Of a DNA stretch of 64,000 bases, positions 46,005-54,485 are shown piece after piece. Below the pieces are notes generated by a model. The model did not search any database. It was not told where the DNA came from and was given only the letters and a program-made list of their open reading frames with translations. The stretch's first letter is position 1. Every line of letters begins with the position of its first letter. Made by a program: the position numbers and the translations under genes. The stretch is from Halomonas sp. JB37. GTDB lineage: Bacteria; Pseudomonadota; Gammaproteobacteria; Pseudomonadales; Halomonadaceae. Where the stretch lies: assembly GCF_002332255.1 (NCBI RefSeq), contig NZ_NRGW01000001.1, positions 3,410,001-3,474,000 of the forward strand, in the 5' to 3' direction.

Positions 46005-46048
46005 GATTACCGCGTGTTTATTGTTGATGGTATTGAAGAAGCGTAAAG
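46005..46048 (+). repeat. Right copy of the 44-bp direct repeat
   Basis: Identical to 38156-38199. It is an orphan fragment of the 3' end of the DUF1330 gene, lying one base after the tctA stop and immediately before a terminator that probably once served the DUF1330 gene. Confidence 0.9.
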
Positions 46049-46049
46049 A

Positions 46050-46083
46050 GCAAACACCCCGCCTTTAAAAGCGGGGTGTTTGC
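46050..46083 (+). terminator. Rho-independent terminator after the island
   Basis: A perfect 13-bp stem (GCAAACACCCCGC / GCGGGGTGTTTGC) with an 8-base loop. It ends tctA transcription and, before insertion of the island, would have ended the DUF1330 gene. Confidence 0.85.
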
Positions 46084-46128
46084 ATTTGCAGCCTTAATGG
46101 CCAAACACGTAAGGGCTTGCCGCCTGCT

Positions 46129-47328
46129 CTAGGGCGCCTCGACGGCGGCACGCCCTTTGATGATAGAGCGGCCAAGCATCAGATACGCCACCAAACCACA
46201 GGCGGCCATGGCCAGAATGACCGCTTCAAGCGAATGCGGCAACATGGCGGACAATGCGCTCAGCAGCCCGGCAACACCGAACTGGGCGGCCCCCAGAAGC
46301 GCGGCGGCCGTTCCACCACTGGTGGGAAAGTACTCCAAAAAGCAGGCTTGGATATTCGGTGAGATCGCCCCCACCGTGCCGATGGTCAGCATCATGGCGG
46401 CCAGGAAAGCGTACATTGACCAGTCCATGAAGGCAGCCATCAGCAGCAAGAGTATGCCGACCGCCTGACAGCCCGTCGCCAACTGAAGAATGCGCAGCGA
46501 CGGCAGCCTGGAAAGCAGAACACGATTGAGAATATTGAAGATAAGCATCGCGACGATGTTCGCCGCAAACAGCACCGAAAAGCTTGAGGGCGACTGTTCG
46601 AAATGCCCCTGATAGATAAATGACGCATAGGTGATGAACATCATTAGGGTAGAAAAAGATGCGGCCTGCCAAACGATGAACGGTAGCGCCTGCTTTGTCG
46701 ACAGTACCAGCTTGTAACGCGCCAGCAGGCTCATCTTAGGGCTTTTCACTCGAGACACCTTGCCCGTGCCGGTAAACAGCACCCGCACCAGCAACGGCAC
46801 CAGCAGCACCGCGTATACCGCCAAGGCGAAAAAAATAGTGTGCCAGGAGCCTATTGATAGAATCGCGCTGCCCACGCTCGGGGCAATGCCCGGTGCCAAC
46901 ACCATGATAAAGCCCATCATCGAGAACAGTTTCGCGGCGTCGCGGCCCGCCACCCGGTCGCGCACCAGTGCCGGCACAGATACCAAAGTAAAACCGGCGC
47001 CAAGAGCCTGAACGGCCCGCCCGACGAGCAGCATGTTCAAGGAATCCGACATGCCGATGACGATGCTTGAAAGCGCAAAAATCGCCAGCCCGCTCATCAG
47101 CACCCGCTGTCGCCCGAAACGGTCTGAAAGCGCACCGCCGATCAACTGCCCCACCGCCATCGCGAATACATACACGGAAACGCTTAGCGATACCGCCTGC
47201 TGAGAAATACCCAGCGATTCGCCGATGACCGGAAAGGCCGGCAGATACGTATCCATGGAAAACGGGCCCAGCATCATGGTCATTGCCAGGCTCAGCACCA
47301 CAATGAAGGGCGTTTTAGATTGGGTCAT
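46129..47328 (-). CDS. Bcr/CflA-family MFS drug exporter
   Basis: A 399-residue proton-driven exporter with twelve helices. FSMDTYLPAFPVIGESLGISQQAVSLSVSVY at about 24-54 and the loop 2-3 motif GALSDRFGRQRVLMSGL are those of the Bcr/CflA (DHA1) group, whose members export bicyclomycin, chloramphenicol, sulfonamides or cysteine. Substrate is unknown. The 294-base spacer upstream (47329-47622) shows no gene or clear operator. Confidence 0.88.
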   Translation of the reverse strand: MTQSKTPFIVVLSLAMTMMLGPFSMDTYLPAFPVIGESLGISQQAVSLSVSVYVFAMAVGQLIGGALSDRFGRQRVLMSGLAIFALSSIVIGMSDSLNMLLVGRAVQALGAGFTLVSVPALVRDRVAGRDAAKLFSMMGFIMVLAPGIAPSVGSAILSIGSWHTIFFALAVYAVLLVPLLVRVLFTGTGKVSRVKSPKMSLLARYKLVLSTKQALPFIVWQAASFSTLMMFITYASFIYQGHFEQSPSSFSVLFAANIVAMLIFNILNRVLLSRLPSLRILQLATGCQAVGILLLLMAAFMDWSMYAFLAAMMLTIGTVGAISPNIQACFLEYFPTSGGTAAALLGAAQFGVAGLLSALSAMLPHSLEAVILAMAACGLVAYLMLGRSIIKGRAAVEAP

Positions 47329-47622
47329 AGAAGCTCGCGGTCAAAGGGCGTAATGATAGACAACCTTAGGTATATGATACCGAGTGTCGCTATCAAGGCA
47401 ATCATGAGGTATACGCTACTGGACGGTAATCGACAAAACACGCCGGCAGTCTCAATCACCGGTAGGCGGCTCACTAGCAGGGCTGCGAAGGTAAGGCGAC
47501 TGTTGATCAACTGTTCGATGGGCGGGACACATAGATGGGGCCACCATGGCAGCCCGCAACATTTACTTTAGCAGCTAATGCCGTGGCTAGTAACGCATGG
47601 ATATGCCGGAATCCGACCACCA

Positions 47623-49137
47623 TCACTCGTGCGCTCCTGGCTTGTCTTGGTAGCCACCCAGCATTAGAAACACCACCACCGACAGCAAAGCGATGAGAAT
47701 TGCAGCAGTGGTTAGCAAGATAGAGTGCGTGGTGGAGAATGCCGCCTTCGCGGCATTGATGAGTGCCTCCGCCTGATCTGCGGCCAGCCCTTGTGCCACA
47801 ACGATGCTGTCGCTGATTGAGCGTGCGGCCTGTGCACCGAGGGCTGGATCCAAGGGTGACGGCAGCGCGATGGTGTTGGTGTACACGCTGGCCATGAAAA
47901 CCCCGAACAGGGTGATGCCGAGCCCGCTGCCCAATTCATAGCCAGTGGCTTCCAAAGAGCCTGCAGCCCCTCCTTTACTGGCGTCCACTGCCCCCATAAT
48001 AGCAATCGAAGAAGCGGTCAGACCGATGCTAAGAGTTAACCCCAGCACGGCCAACGCTGTTGGTACGGTCCAGTCAGGTGCGTGGAAGTCAGCATGTGCC
48101 ATATAGGCCAAAGCAGCTGCCGCGAACGCCATCGACATACTAGCAACCAGCCGCAAGCCAAACCGGTTGGACAAGTAACCGGCAACGGGCCCACCTACTG
48201 CTGCGGCCGCCATGATAGGCACCATGAAAAGGCCAGCCTGCAGCGGCGTCTTGCCCAGCACATATTGGAGCTCTTGCGCCAGCGTCAGCTCGACGCCTGC
48301 CAGTGCGCCAGAAGCCACTAACGCCATCACCATGCCAGCGACGATGGCCGGATGGCGAAATAGCGATAAGTCCAGCATCGGCACCGGCGAGCGCAACTGG
48401 ATACGTGTAAACCAAGCCAGCATCACTAATCCCAGGGAGAGCACTAATCCAGCCCGCCACAGCGGCTGTCCCGCTCCCATCCCAGACTTGGTGCCATAGA
48501 CCACCGCGATGATGCCAACAAGCAGGATCAGGGCCTGACCGAACGCCCATTTGCCGGGTGTCGTAGCCTCGCGGCGCGGCAGCAGTGCATAGGCGACCGG
48601 CGCAACCACTAACATGATGGGCACATTGATGAGGAATACCGAACCCCACCAGTAATTTTCCAGCAAGGCGCCACCAATCAATGGGCCCACTGCTGCGCCT
48701 GCGGCCCCCACCGTTCCCCATAAGCCAAGCGCCATCGCACGCTCGCGCTCGTCTTCGAAGGTTTTGCGTATGACGCCCAGAACACAGGGCATGATCATCG
48801 ATCCGCCAATGGCGAGCAGCACTCGGGCACCAATCAACTGGGCGGATGTCGTCGAGAAAGCCGCCAAGAGTGACGCCACCCCGAACACGAAAAGCCCGGT
48901 CAGCAACACACGGCGTGTACCGACGCGGTCAGCCAGGGTGCCCATCGGCACCAGCATGCCCGCCATCAACAACGGATAAATATCGATGATCCACAGCACC
49001 TCAGTACCAGTGGCACCCAGCGCTGGCGTCAGCACAGGTACCGCGACGTGCAGAATCGTCATGTCGATGACAACAGGCAGGAACGCCAGCATGACGGCAA
49101 ACAGCACTAGCCAACGTTGTGGGATAGCAGAAAGCAT
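47623..49137 (-). CDS. DHA2-family MFS multidrug transporter (SmvA-like)
   Basis: A 504-residue exporter with fourteen helices. VIDMTILHVAVPVLTPALGATGTEVLWIIDIYPL at about 24-57 and GTLADRVGTRRVLLTGL are typical of the SmvA/QacA type that expels quaternary ammonium compounds and methyl viologen. ACATCCATTATTTAGGAGTTAAG-type sequence upstream gives a clear AGGAG site before the ATG. It lies downstream of the RND pump genes on the same strand with a 118-base gap and may be co-transcribed with them. Confidence 0.87.
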   Translation of the reverse strand: MLSAIPQRWLVLFAVMLAFLPVVIDMTILHVAVPVLTPALGATGTEVLWIIDIYPLLMAGMLVPMGTLADRVGTRRVLLTGLFVFGVASLLAAFSTTSAQLIGARVLLAIGGSMIMPCVLGVIRKTFEDERERAMALGLWGTVGAAGAAVGPLIGGALLENYWWGSVFLINVPIMLVVAPVAYALLPRREATTPGKWAFGQALILLVGIIAVVYGTKSGMGAGQPLWRAGLVLSLGLVMLAWFTRIQLRSPVPMLDLSLFRHPAIVAGMVMALVASGALAGVELTLAQELQYVLGKTPLQAGLFMVPIMAAAAVGGPVAGYLSNRFGLRLVASMSMAFAAAALAYMAHADFHAPDWTVPTALAVLGLTLSIGLTASSIAIMGAVDASKGGAAGSLEATGYELGSGLGITLFGVFMASVYTNTIALPSPLDPALGAQAARSISDSIVVAQGLAADQAEALINAAKAAFSTTHSILLTTAAILIALLSVVVFLMLGGYQDKPGAHE

Positions 49138-49255
49138 TAGACACTTAACTCCTAAATAATGGATGTAACTTCCAACGCTGCCACTGGCAGGACGGCTGGC
49201 ACAGAGAGCGCCGACAGCGTTAGCACGACAGGCAAAAGCCTGTCACCGCATGGCA

Positions 49256-52200
49256 TTAAGGTGCCTTGCCGTTATGAGCTCTCCAGCCACTAACTCGCTC
49301 CTGAAGGCCCATTACGAAAACGAAGAACACCGGGACGAAGAGGATGACCAGCAGCGTCCCACTGACCATACCGCCGAACACCCCCGTACCTATCGCATGC
49401 TGAGTTTTGGCGCTGGCGCCAAACGCGACCATCAACGGCACTACCCCCAAACCGAAAGCGAGTGAGGTCATAAGAATCGGACGCAGGCGCAGGCTGGCGG
49501 CTTCCACCGCGGCCTCCATCAGCCCCTTACCTTGCCCACGCAACTGTTTTGCGAACTCAACGATCAGAATCGCATTTTTCGCAGACAACCCGATCACGGT
49601 GACCATACCGACTTTGAAGAAGACATCGTTAGGCAGGTCACGCAGCAACATGGCGGCCACCGCCCCCAGCAACCCCAGCGGGACAACCAGTATGACCGAT
49701 AGTGGAATGGTCCAGCTTTCGTAGAGAGCGGCTAACACCAGAAACACCGCCAGGATTGACAGCGCAACAAGCATGGGTGCCTGGGCAGCGGACTGGCGCT
49801 CCTGAAGGGACTGCCCCGTCCAGGCCACGGCGAAGCCGGGCGTAAGTTGCTGCGCCAGACGCTCCATTTCAGCCATCGCGTCACCGGTGGAGGCGCCCGC
49901 AGCCGCACTCCCGGAAATGCTGGTGGCGGGATAGCCCAGATAGCGCACCATTTGTAGCGGTGTTTCGTCCCACACTGGGGTAACTACCTCTGACATGGAC
50001 ACCATGCCTCCCCTGCTATTACGCACGTGAAGCTTGAGCACGTCGCCGACCTGCATGCGTGCCGACGCATCCGCTTGCATAATCACCTGCTGCATCCGCC
50101 CCTCATTCGGGAAATCGTTAATGTATGACGACCCCATCGCAGTCGACAGAATTTCGCTAATGTTGGCGAACGATACCCCGAGCGCTTCGGCTTTTTGACG
50201 ATCAATATCAAGACGAATGCTCGCACCTTCCGGCAGGCCGTCGGAATAGACGTCACTGACTACCTTGCTCTGCGCCGACAGCTCCAGCAGCGATGTCTCG
50301 GCAGCCTTGAGGGCGGCCGGCCCCTGGTTGCGTCGATCCTGCAAGAACATCGTAAAGCCGGACTTGGTTCCCAACTCATCAATGGCCGGAGGCAACATGC
50401 TCATCACCGTCCCCTCGTTCAGTTGGCTCATGGCTTCCTGAGCCCCTTCCGCTTCACTAGCCGCCGTAGCGCCGTCGCGCTGCCCCCACTCCTTTAGGGT
50501 GGTGAAGGTTAGCGCCGTATTCGCGCCGGACCCTGAGAACCCGAAACCCAAAATAGACATATTGCCGTCCACTGCAGGGCGCGCCATGACGAACGACTCA
50601 TACGCCTTGACCACATCCAAAGTGCGCTCAGTCGTCGCATTGGCGGGTAGCTGGATACTGGTCATGAAATAGCCTTGATCCTCTTCCGGCAAAAAAGCCG
50701 AAGGTAACTGGCGAAAAGCGAACACCAGCACGCCTGCGATGACCACAAACACCAGCATGAACCGACCGCTGCGGGCGACGAGCCGCCCTACTCGCGACTC
50801 GTAACGGGTGGTCATACGGTTAAGCGCCCGGTTGAACCAGCCGAAGAAGCCCCTTTTGTCGTGGTGACCCGGCTTAATGGGTTTGAGAAGGGTGGCGCAT
50901 AGCGCTGGTGTCAGCGTCAACGCCAGAAACGCCGAGAACAGAATCGAGACCACCATCGCCAGCGCGAATTGCTTGTAGATCACACCGACCGAGCCACTTG
51001 AGAAGGCCATCGGAATAAACACCACCGTCAATACCAGAGTGATGCCCACCACCGCGCCCGTGATTTCCTTCATCGCTTTGATGGTGGCGTCCTTTGGCGA
51101 TAACCCCTCTTTCGCCATGATGCGCTCAACGTTCTCGACCACCACGATAGCGTCATCGACGATGATGCCAATCGCCAACACCATGCCGAACATCGTCAGC
51201 ACGTTGATGGAGAAACCTGCCAGCAGCATCACCGTGAAAGTTCCCAACAACGCAATCGGCGCAACCAGTGCGGGAATCAGCGTGTAACGGATGTTCTGTA
51301 GAAACAACAGCATCACCAGAAAGACCAATGCCATTGCCTCAATCAGCGTATGGATGACCTTCTCGATAGACATCTTTACGAACGGGGCGGTATTAAAGGG
51401 GATCGATGAGCTCATGCCCGCAGGCAGCGCCTGGTTTAACTCAGCCAAACGCGCCTGCACGCCTTCCGCCGTGCGCACCGCATTGGCCCCAGGTGCCAGC
51501 TGTATCGCCGCTGCCGTTGCTGGCTGGCCATTCTCACGATTGGAGAAGCCGTAGGATTGGGCACCCAACTCAACGCGCGCCACGTCGCCCAACACCACGT
51601 TGGAGCCGTCGACATTAGCGCGAAGTACGATAGCGGCGAACGCTTCCGGCGTGCTCAACTGCCCCTGCGCGGTCAACAGCGAGGACACCTTTTGGCCGGG
51701 TAGCGCCGGAGATGCACCGATGCTACCCGGCACAATCTGTGTGTTCTGCTCCATGATCGCGGTCGAGAGATCATTCACCGACAAGCCGAAAGCCATCAGC
51801 ATCTCCGGCTCTATCCAGATTCGCATCGCCTGCTCAGCACCGAACAACTGAACACGACCGACACCGTCAATGCGGCGCAGCTCTTCGACGATATTGCGCG
51901 CCATATAATCGTTCAGGGCAAGCTCATCAAAGCGCCCATCCTCAGAATTCAGCCCCACGATCATCAGAAAACTGGATGACGCTGACTCTACGCTCAGCCC
52001 ATCCTGACGCACCACCTGTGGTAACCGAGGCTCGACTGCCTTGAGTCTATTCTGCACATCCACTTGGGCCAGCTCTGGATTCGTCCCGGGCTTGAATGTG
52101 GCGATGACAGAAGCCGATCCAGAAGCGTCGGCCGACGACTCGAAGTACAGCAGGTTCTTGACGCTGGATAGTTCGCGTTCGATGAGACTGAGCACCGCAT

Positions 52201-52375
52201 CGTTCATGGTCTGCGGTGTGGCGCCGGGATACGTTGCGGTGATGGTCACCGAAGGGGGTGCTACCGAGGGGTAGTGAGCAACCGGCAACTGCGGAATGGC
52301 GAGCACGCCCAACAGGATGATAAACAGCGCGACCACCCATGCGAAGACTGGGCGCTGGATGAAGAACTGGGGCAT
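49256..52375 (-). CDS. adeB: RND multidrug efflux pump inner-membrane subunit (AdeB/AcrB-like)
   Basis: A 1039-residue trimeric proton/drug antiporter. The N-terminus MPQFFIQRPVFAWVVALFIILLG and the two large periplasmic loops are typical HAE1 features. The proton-relay acidic pair is in helix 4: GIIVDDAIVVVENVERIM (about residues 403-420). Length matches AdeB/MexB. It follows the adaptor gene by 18 bases. No outer-membrane channel gene is next to it, so a TolC-type channel from elsewhere must be used. The symbol rests on the linked AdeRS-like regulators. Confidence 0.92.
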   Translation of the reverse strand: MPQFFIQRPVFAWVVALFIILLGVLAIPQLPVAHYPSVAPPSVTITATYPGATPQTMNDAVLSLIERELSSVKNLLYFESSADASGSASVIATFKPGTNPELAQVDVQNRLKAVEPRLPQVVRQDGLSVESASSSFLMIVGLNSEDGRFDELALNDYMARNIVEELRRIDGVGRVQLFGAEQAMRIWIEPEMLMAFGLSVNDLSTAIMEQNTQIVPGSIGASPALPGQKVSSLLTAQGQLSTPEAFAAIVLRANVDGSNVVLGDVARVELGAQSYGFSNRENGQPATAAAIQLAPGANAVRTAEGVQARLAELNQALPAGMSSSIPFNTAPFVKMSIEKVIHTLIEAMALVFLVMLLFLQNIRYTLIPALVAPIALLGTFTVMLLAGFSINVLTMFGMVLAIGIIVDDAIVVVENVERIMAKEGLSPKDATIKAMKEITGAVVGITLVLTVVFIPMAFSSGSVGVIYKQFALAMVVSILFSAFLALTLTPALCATLLKPIKPGHHDKRGFFGWFNRALNRMTTRYESRVGRLVARSGRFMLVFVVIAGVLVFAFRQLPSAFLPEEDQGYFMTSIQLPANATTERTLDVVKAYESFVMARPAVDGNMSILGFGFSGSGANTALTFTTLKEWGQRDGATAASEAEGAQEAMSQLNEGTVMSMLPPAIDELGTKSGFTMFLQDRRNQGPAALKAAETSLLELSAQSKVVSDVYSDGLPEGASIRLDIDRQKAEALGVSFANISEILSTAMGSSYINDFPNEGRMQQVIMQADASARMQVGDVLKLHVRNSRGGMVSMSEVVTPVWDETPLQMVRYLGYPATSISGSAAAGASTGDAMAEMERLAQQLTPGFAVAWTGQSLQERQSAAQAPMLVALSILAVFLVLAALYESWTIPLSVILVVPLGLLGAVAAMLLRDLPNDVFFKVGMVTVIGLSAKNAILIVEFAKQLRGQGKGLMEAAVEAASLRLRPILMTSLAFGLGVVPLMVAFGASAKTQHAIGTGVFGGMVSGTLLVILFVPVFFVFVMGLQERVSGWRAHNGKAP

Positions 52376-52393
52376 TGCGGATACTCCTAGAAC

Positions 52394-53554
52394 TTAGTGA
52401 GAGGATGCCGCTGAGGCGTTGAGAGGCATAGGCATGTTCCAATCAGTCGCGCTGACCTCGCCCCCATCCGCCAGTCGCTCTATACCCTCGACGACGACCT
52501 TCTGCCCTTCTGTCACTCCCGTTTTCACCCGATAACGACCGTTCGCCAATTCACCAAGCTCAACTGAGACCATCACCGCCTTGTCGCCGGCACCAATCAA
52601 CCACACGTAAGGCTTACCGCCAATGCGCACCACGGACTGTTGCGGCACCGTCAACGCAGCGCCATAGCTTGCATACGGCACGCGGGCACGTACAAACATA
52701 CCGGGCAACAGGCGCCGTTCGGGGTTGTCTGCGAGGACTCGCAGCAAAATGTCACCTGTACTGGTGTCCACATTGATTCCCGAAAAAAGAAGGTGTCCAG
52801 TCACATCGTAGGGTGTGCCGTTGCTGCCGAGGATAGTGACCGGTAAGCCACTGTCGAGGGAGGGTTGCGCCGCCATCGCGTCTTGAAGCGAGTCGAGCGA
52901 GGAAGCCGAGCGCTGAACATCAACATAGACTTTATCGATCTGCTGAACACGGGCCATGGGCGTACTATCGCTGCTGGCCACCAGCGCTCCCTCCGTTACC
53001 AACGCCTGATCAATTCGGCCTGCAATGGGGGACACCACCGTGGAGAATTCCAAGTCAAGGCGGCGGCGCGACAGCGTGGCACGCGCTTGGGCCACCTCAG
53101 CGGCGGCTTGCTGACTGTTGGAGACGGCATCGTCATACGCCTGGCGACTCACCGACTGCCCCCTGACCAGCGACTCCAACCGGGCTGACTGCGAACGGGC
53201 ATGCGCAAGCTCGGCTTCAGCCTTCTGCAAAGCGGCTTCTGCCGTTTCCACCTCCGCGCGAAACGGCGCTGGGTTGATTTCGAATAGTGGCTGCCCTGCA
53301 CTCACGTCGGTTCCTTGTTCGAAAAGGCGGCGTTGGACAATCCCGCTGATCTGCGGACGAATTTCCGCCACTTGAAAAGGCACGACCCGAGCCGGCAAGT
53401 CTTCGGTCAGCTCCAATCTAACAGGCTCCAAAGTCACAACAGAGACTCGGGCAGGAGGCGGCGCGACTGCTTGCTCAACTGGACCGCAGGCGGTTAGCAC
53501 GGTTAGCAGCAAGGCACAGAAGCCACCGTTACGGTAAAAGGGGCCGATCGTCAT
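52394..53554 (-). CDS. adeA: RND efflux adaptor lipoprotein (AdeA/AcrA-like)
   Basis: A 386-residue periplasmic membrane fusion protein with a lipoprotein signal (LLLTVLTAC, lipid Cys near residue 23). The order lipoyl half (VVPFQVAEIRPQISGIVQRRLFEQGTDVSAGQPLFEI), long coiled-coil hairpin (about 105-175), second lipoyl half (FSTVVSPIAGRIDQALVTEGALV) and beta-barrel is intact. ATG 53554 has AAGGAAC upstream; a longer frame to 53587 runs into the 14-bp tandem repeats and is unlikely. First gene of the pump operon, divergent from the AdeRS-like pair. Confidence 0.91.
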   Translation of the reverse strand: MTIGPFYRNGGFCALLLTVLTACGPVEQAVAPPPARVSVVTLEPVRLELTEDLPARVVPFQVAEIRPQISGIVQRRLFEQGTDVSAGQPLFEINPAPFRAEVETAEAALQKAEAELAHARSQSARLESLVRGQSVSRQAYDDAVSNSQQAAAEVAQARATLSRRRLDLEFSTVVSPIAGRIDQALVTEGALVASSDSTPMARVQQIDKVYVDVQRSASSLDSLQDAMAAQPSLDSGLPVTILGSNGTPYDVTGHLLFSGINVDTSTGDILLRVLADNPERRLLPGMFVRARVPYASYGAALTVPQQSVVRIGGKPYVWLIGAGDKAVMVSVELGELANGRYRVKTGVTEGQKVVVEGIERLADGGEVSATDWNMPMPLNASAASSH

Positions 53555-53570
53555 GGATAGTTCCTTCAGG

Positions 53571-53626
53571 CATAGTCCTTCATGCATAGCTCTTCATGAA
53601 TAGCTCTTCATGCATAGTTCTTGCAG
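53571..53626. repeat. Four tandem 14-bp repeats upstream of the pump operon
   Basis: The unit CATAGCTCTTCATG occurs four times head to tail (53571, 53585, 53599, 53613) with one or two changes per copy; the last copy diverges at its end. The array starts 17 bases upstream of the adaptor ATG, inside the pump/regulator spacer. Response regulators of this class bind direct repeats, so it is a candidate AdeR-type site; it may equally cover the ribosome binding region of the message. Confidence 0.65.
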
Positions 53627-53630
53627 AAAT

Positions 53631-53646
53631 AGGCAAATATTTGCCT
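53631..53646. promoter_or_regulatory. Perfect 16-bp palindrome in the pump/regulator spacer
   Basis: AGGCAAATATTTGCCT is fully self-complementary and sits midway between the divergent adeA-like and adeR-like genes, right after the tandem repeats. It is a likely operator; the protein that binds is unknown. Confidence 0.6.
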
Positions 53647-53726
53647 ACTAATAGAATTGAAGGGGACTATATCGCTGTAGCGTGGTATTCACGTCGACGG
53701 TATGTGTAGATATGATGGAGAATACA

Positions 53727-54485
53727 ATGAATGTTTCATTAGGCACTTACATGTCCAAGACTCATCAGTCGCCCAGCTCTTCTCCTGCCCTACAAGCACT
53801 GGTTCTCATAGTCGAAGACGAGCCTGAGATCGCTGATATTCTTCAGGCTTATCTGAAACGAGCAGGCCTCCGAACCATCTACGCAGAAGATGGACGCAAA
53901 GCATTGGAAATGCACTTGTCGATGAAACCCGATCTCGTCTTACTTGATGTAATGATGCCTAAAATGGATGGTTGGCAGGTGCTGTCAGAGGTTCGCCATC
54001 GTGGTGAGACACCCGTCATCATGTTGACCGCCATGGATCAGGATATCGATAAACTGATGGGTTTGCGTTTTGGTGCCGATGACTACGTCGTCAAGCCGTT
54101 TAACCCTGCCGAGGTCGTCGCACGCACTCAGGCAGTGTTAAGGCGCACCATGGCTGATGCCAGCCACCAATCCCATGTACTTAGGGTTTTCCCCTTTGAG
54201 ATCGACCTGGAACAACACGAAGCCTTCGTCCAAGTGGATGGAGACTCGCACAGCCTTGCGTTGACGCTCACAGAATTCAGATTGCTGACGCACCTTGCAC
54301 GCGCGCCCAAAAAAGTGTGCACCCGCGCTGAGCTGTTAGCCACCTGCCTACCCGAGGGCGAGGCGCTTGAGCGCACTGTCGACAGCCATATAAGTAAGCT
54401 GCGTAAAAAACTGGAAGACGTCGATGTGAGAGGCATACCCGTTGGTATACGTGGCGTTGGGTATCGGCTGTGGGGAACAGAATGA
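53727..54485 (+). CDS. adeR: OmpR-family response regulator (AdeR-like)
   Basis: About 252 residues with a receiver domain (acidic pocket VEDEP, phospho-acceptor Asp in LVLLDVMMPKMDGW near residue 74, Thr in VIMLTAMDQD, Lys in VVKPFNP) and a C-terminal winged helix (ERTVDSHISKLRKKLE, IRGVGYRLWG). The stretch TAMDQDIDKLMGLRFGADD closely follows AdeR of Acinetobacter. The start is uncertain: ATG 53727 has GGAG 7 bases upstream, while a GTG at 53682 or ATG at 53751 are possible. It controls the divergent pump operon by analogy, with the sensor kinase gene overlapping downstream. Confidence 0.87.
   Translation: MNVSLGTYMSKTHQSPSSSPALQALVLIVEDEPEIADILQAYLKRAGLRTIYAEDGRKALEMHLSMKPDLVLLDVMMPKMDGWQVLSEVRHRGETPVIMLTAMDQDIDKLMGLRFGADDYVVKPFNPAEVVARTQAVLRRTMADASHQSHVLRVFPFEIDLEQHEAFVQVDGDSHSLALTLTEFRLLTHLARAPKKVCTRAELLATCLPEGEALERTVDSHISKLRKKLEDVDVRGIPVGIRGVGYRLWGTE

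Larger units (their letters stand above)
38200..46048. mobile_element. 7.85 kb catabolic island bounded by a 44-bp direct repeat
   Basis: The block between the two 44-bp repeats holds eight genes: an IclR regulator on the minus strand and, on the plus strand, CoA-transferase, citrate-synthase-fold lyase, hydroxyacid dehydrogenase, RraA-like aldolase and TctC, TctB, TctA. The DUF1330 gene stays complete on the left, and an orphan 3' fragment lies on the right, just after the tctA stop. No integrase, transposase or IS end was found inside, so mobilisation would need an enzyme encoded elsewhere, or the integrase has been lost. Excision between the repeats would leave an intact DUF1330 gene followed directly by the terminator at 46050-46083. 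Confidence 0.75.
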
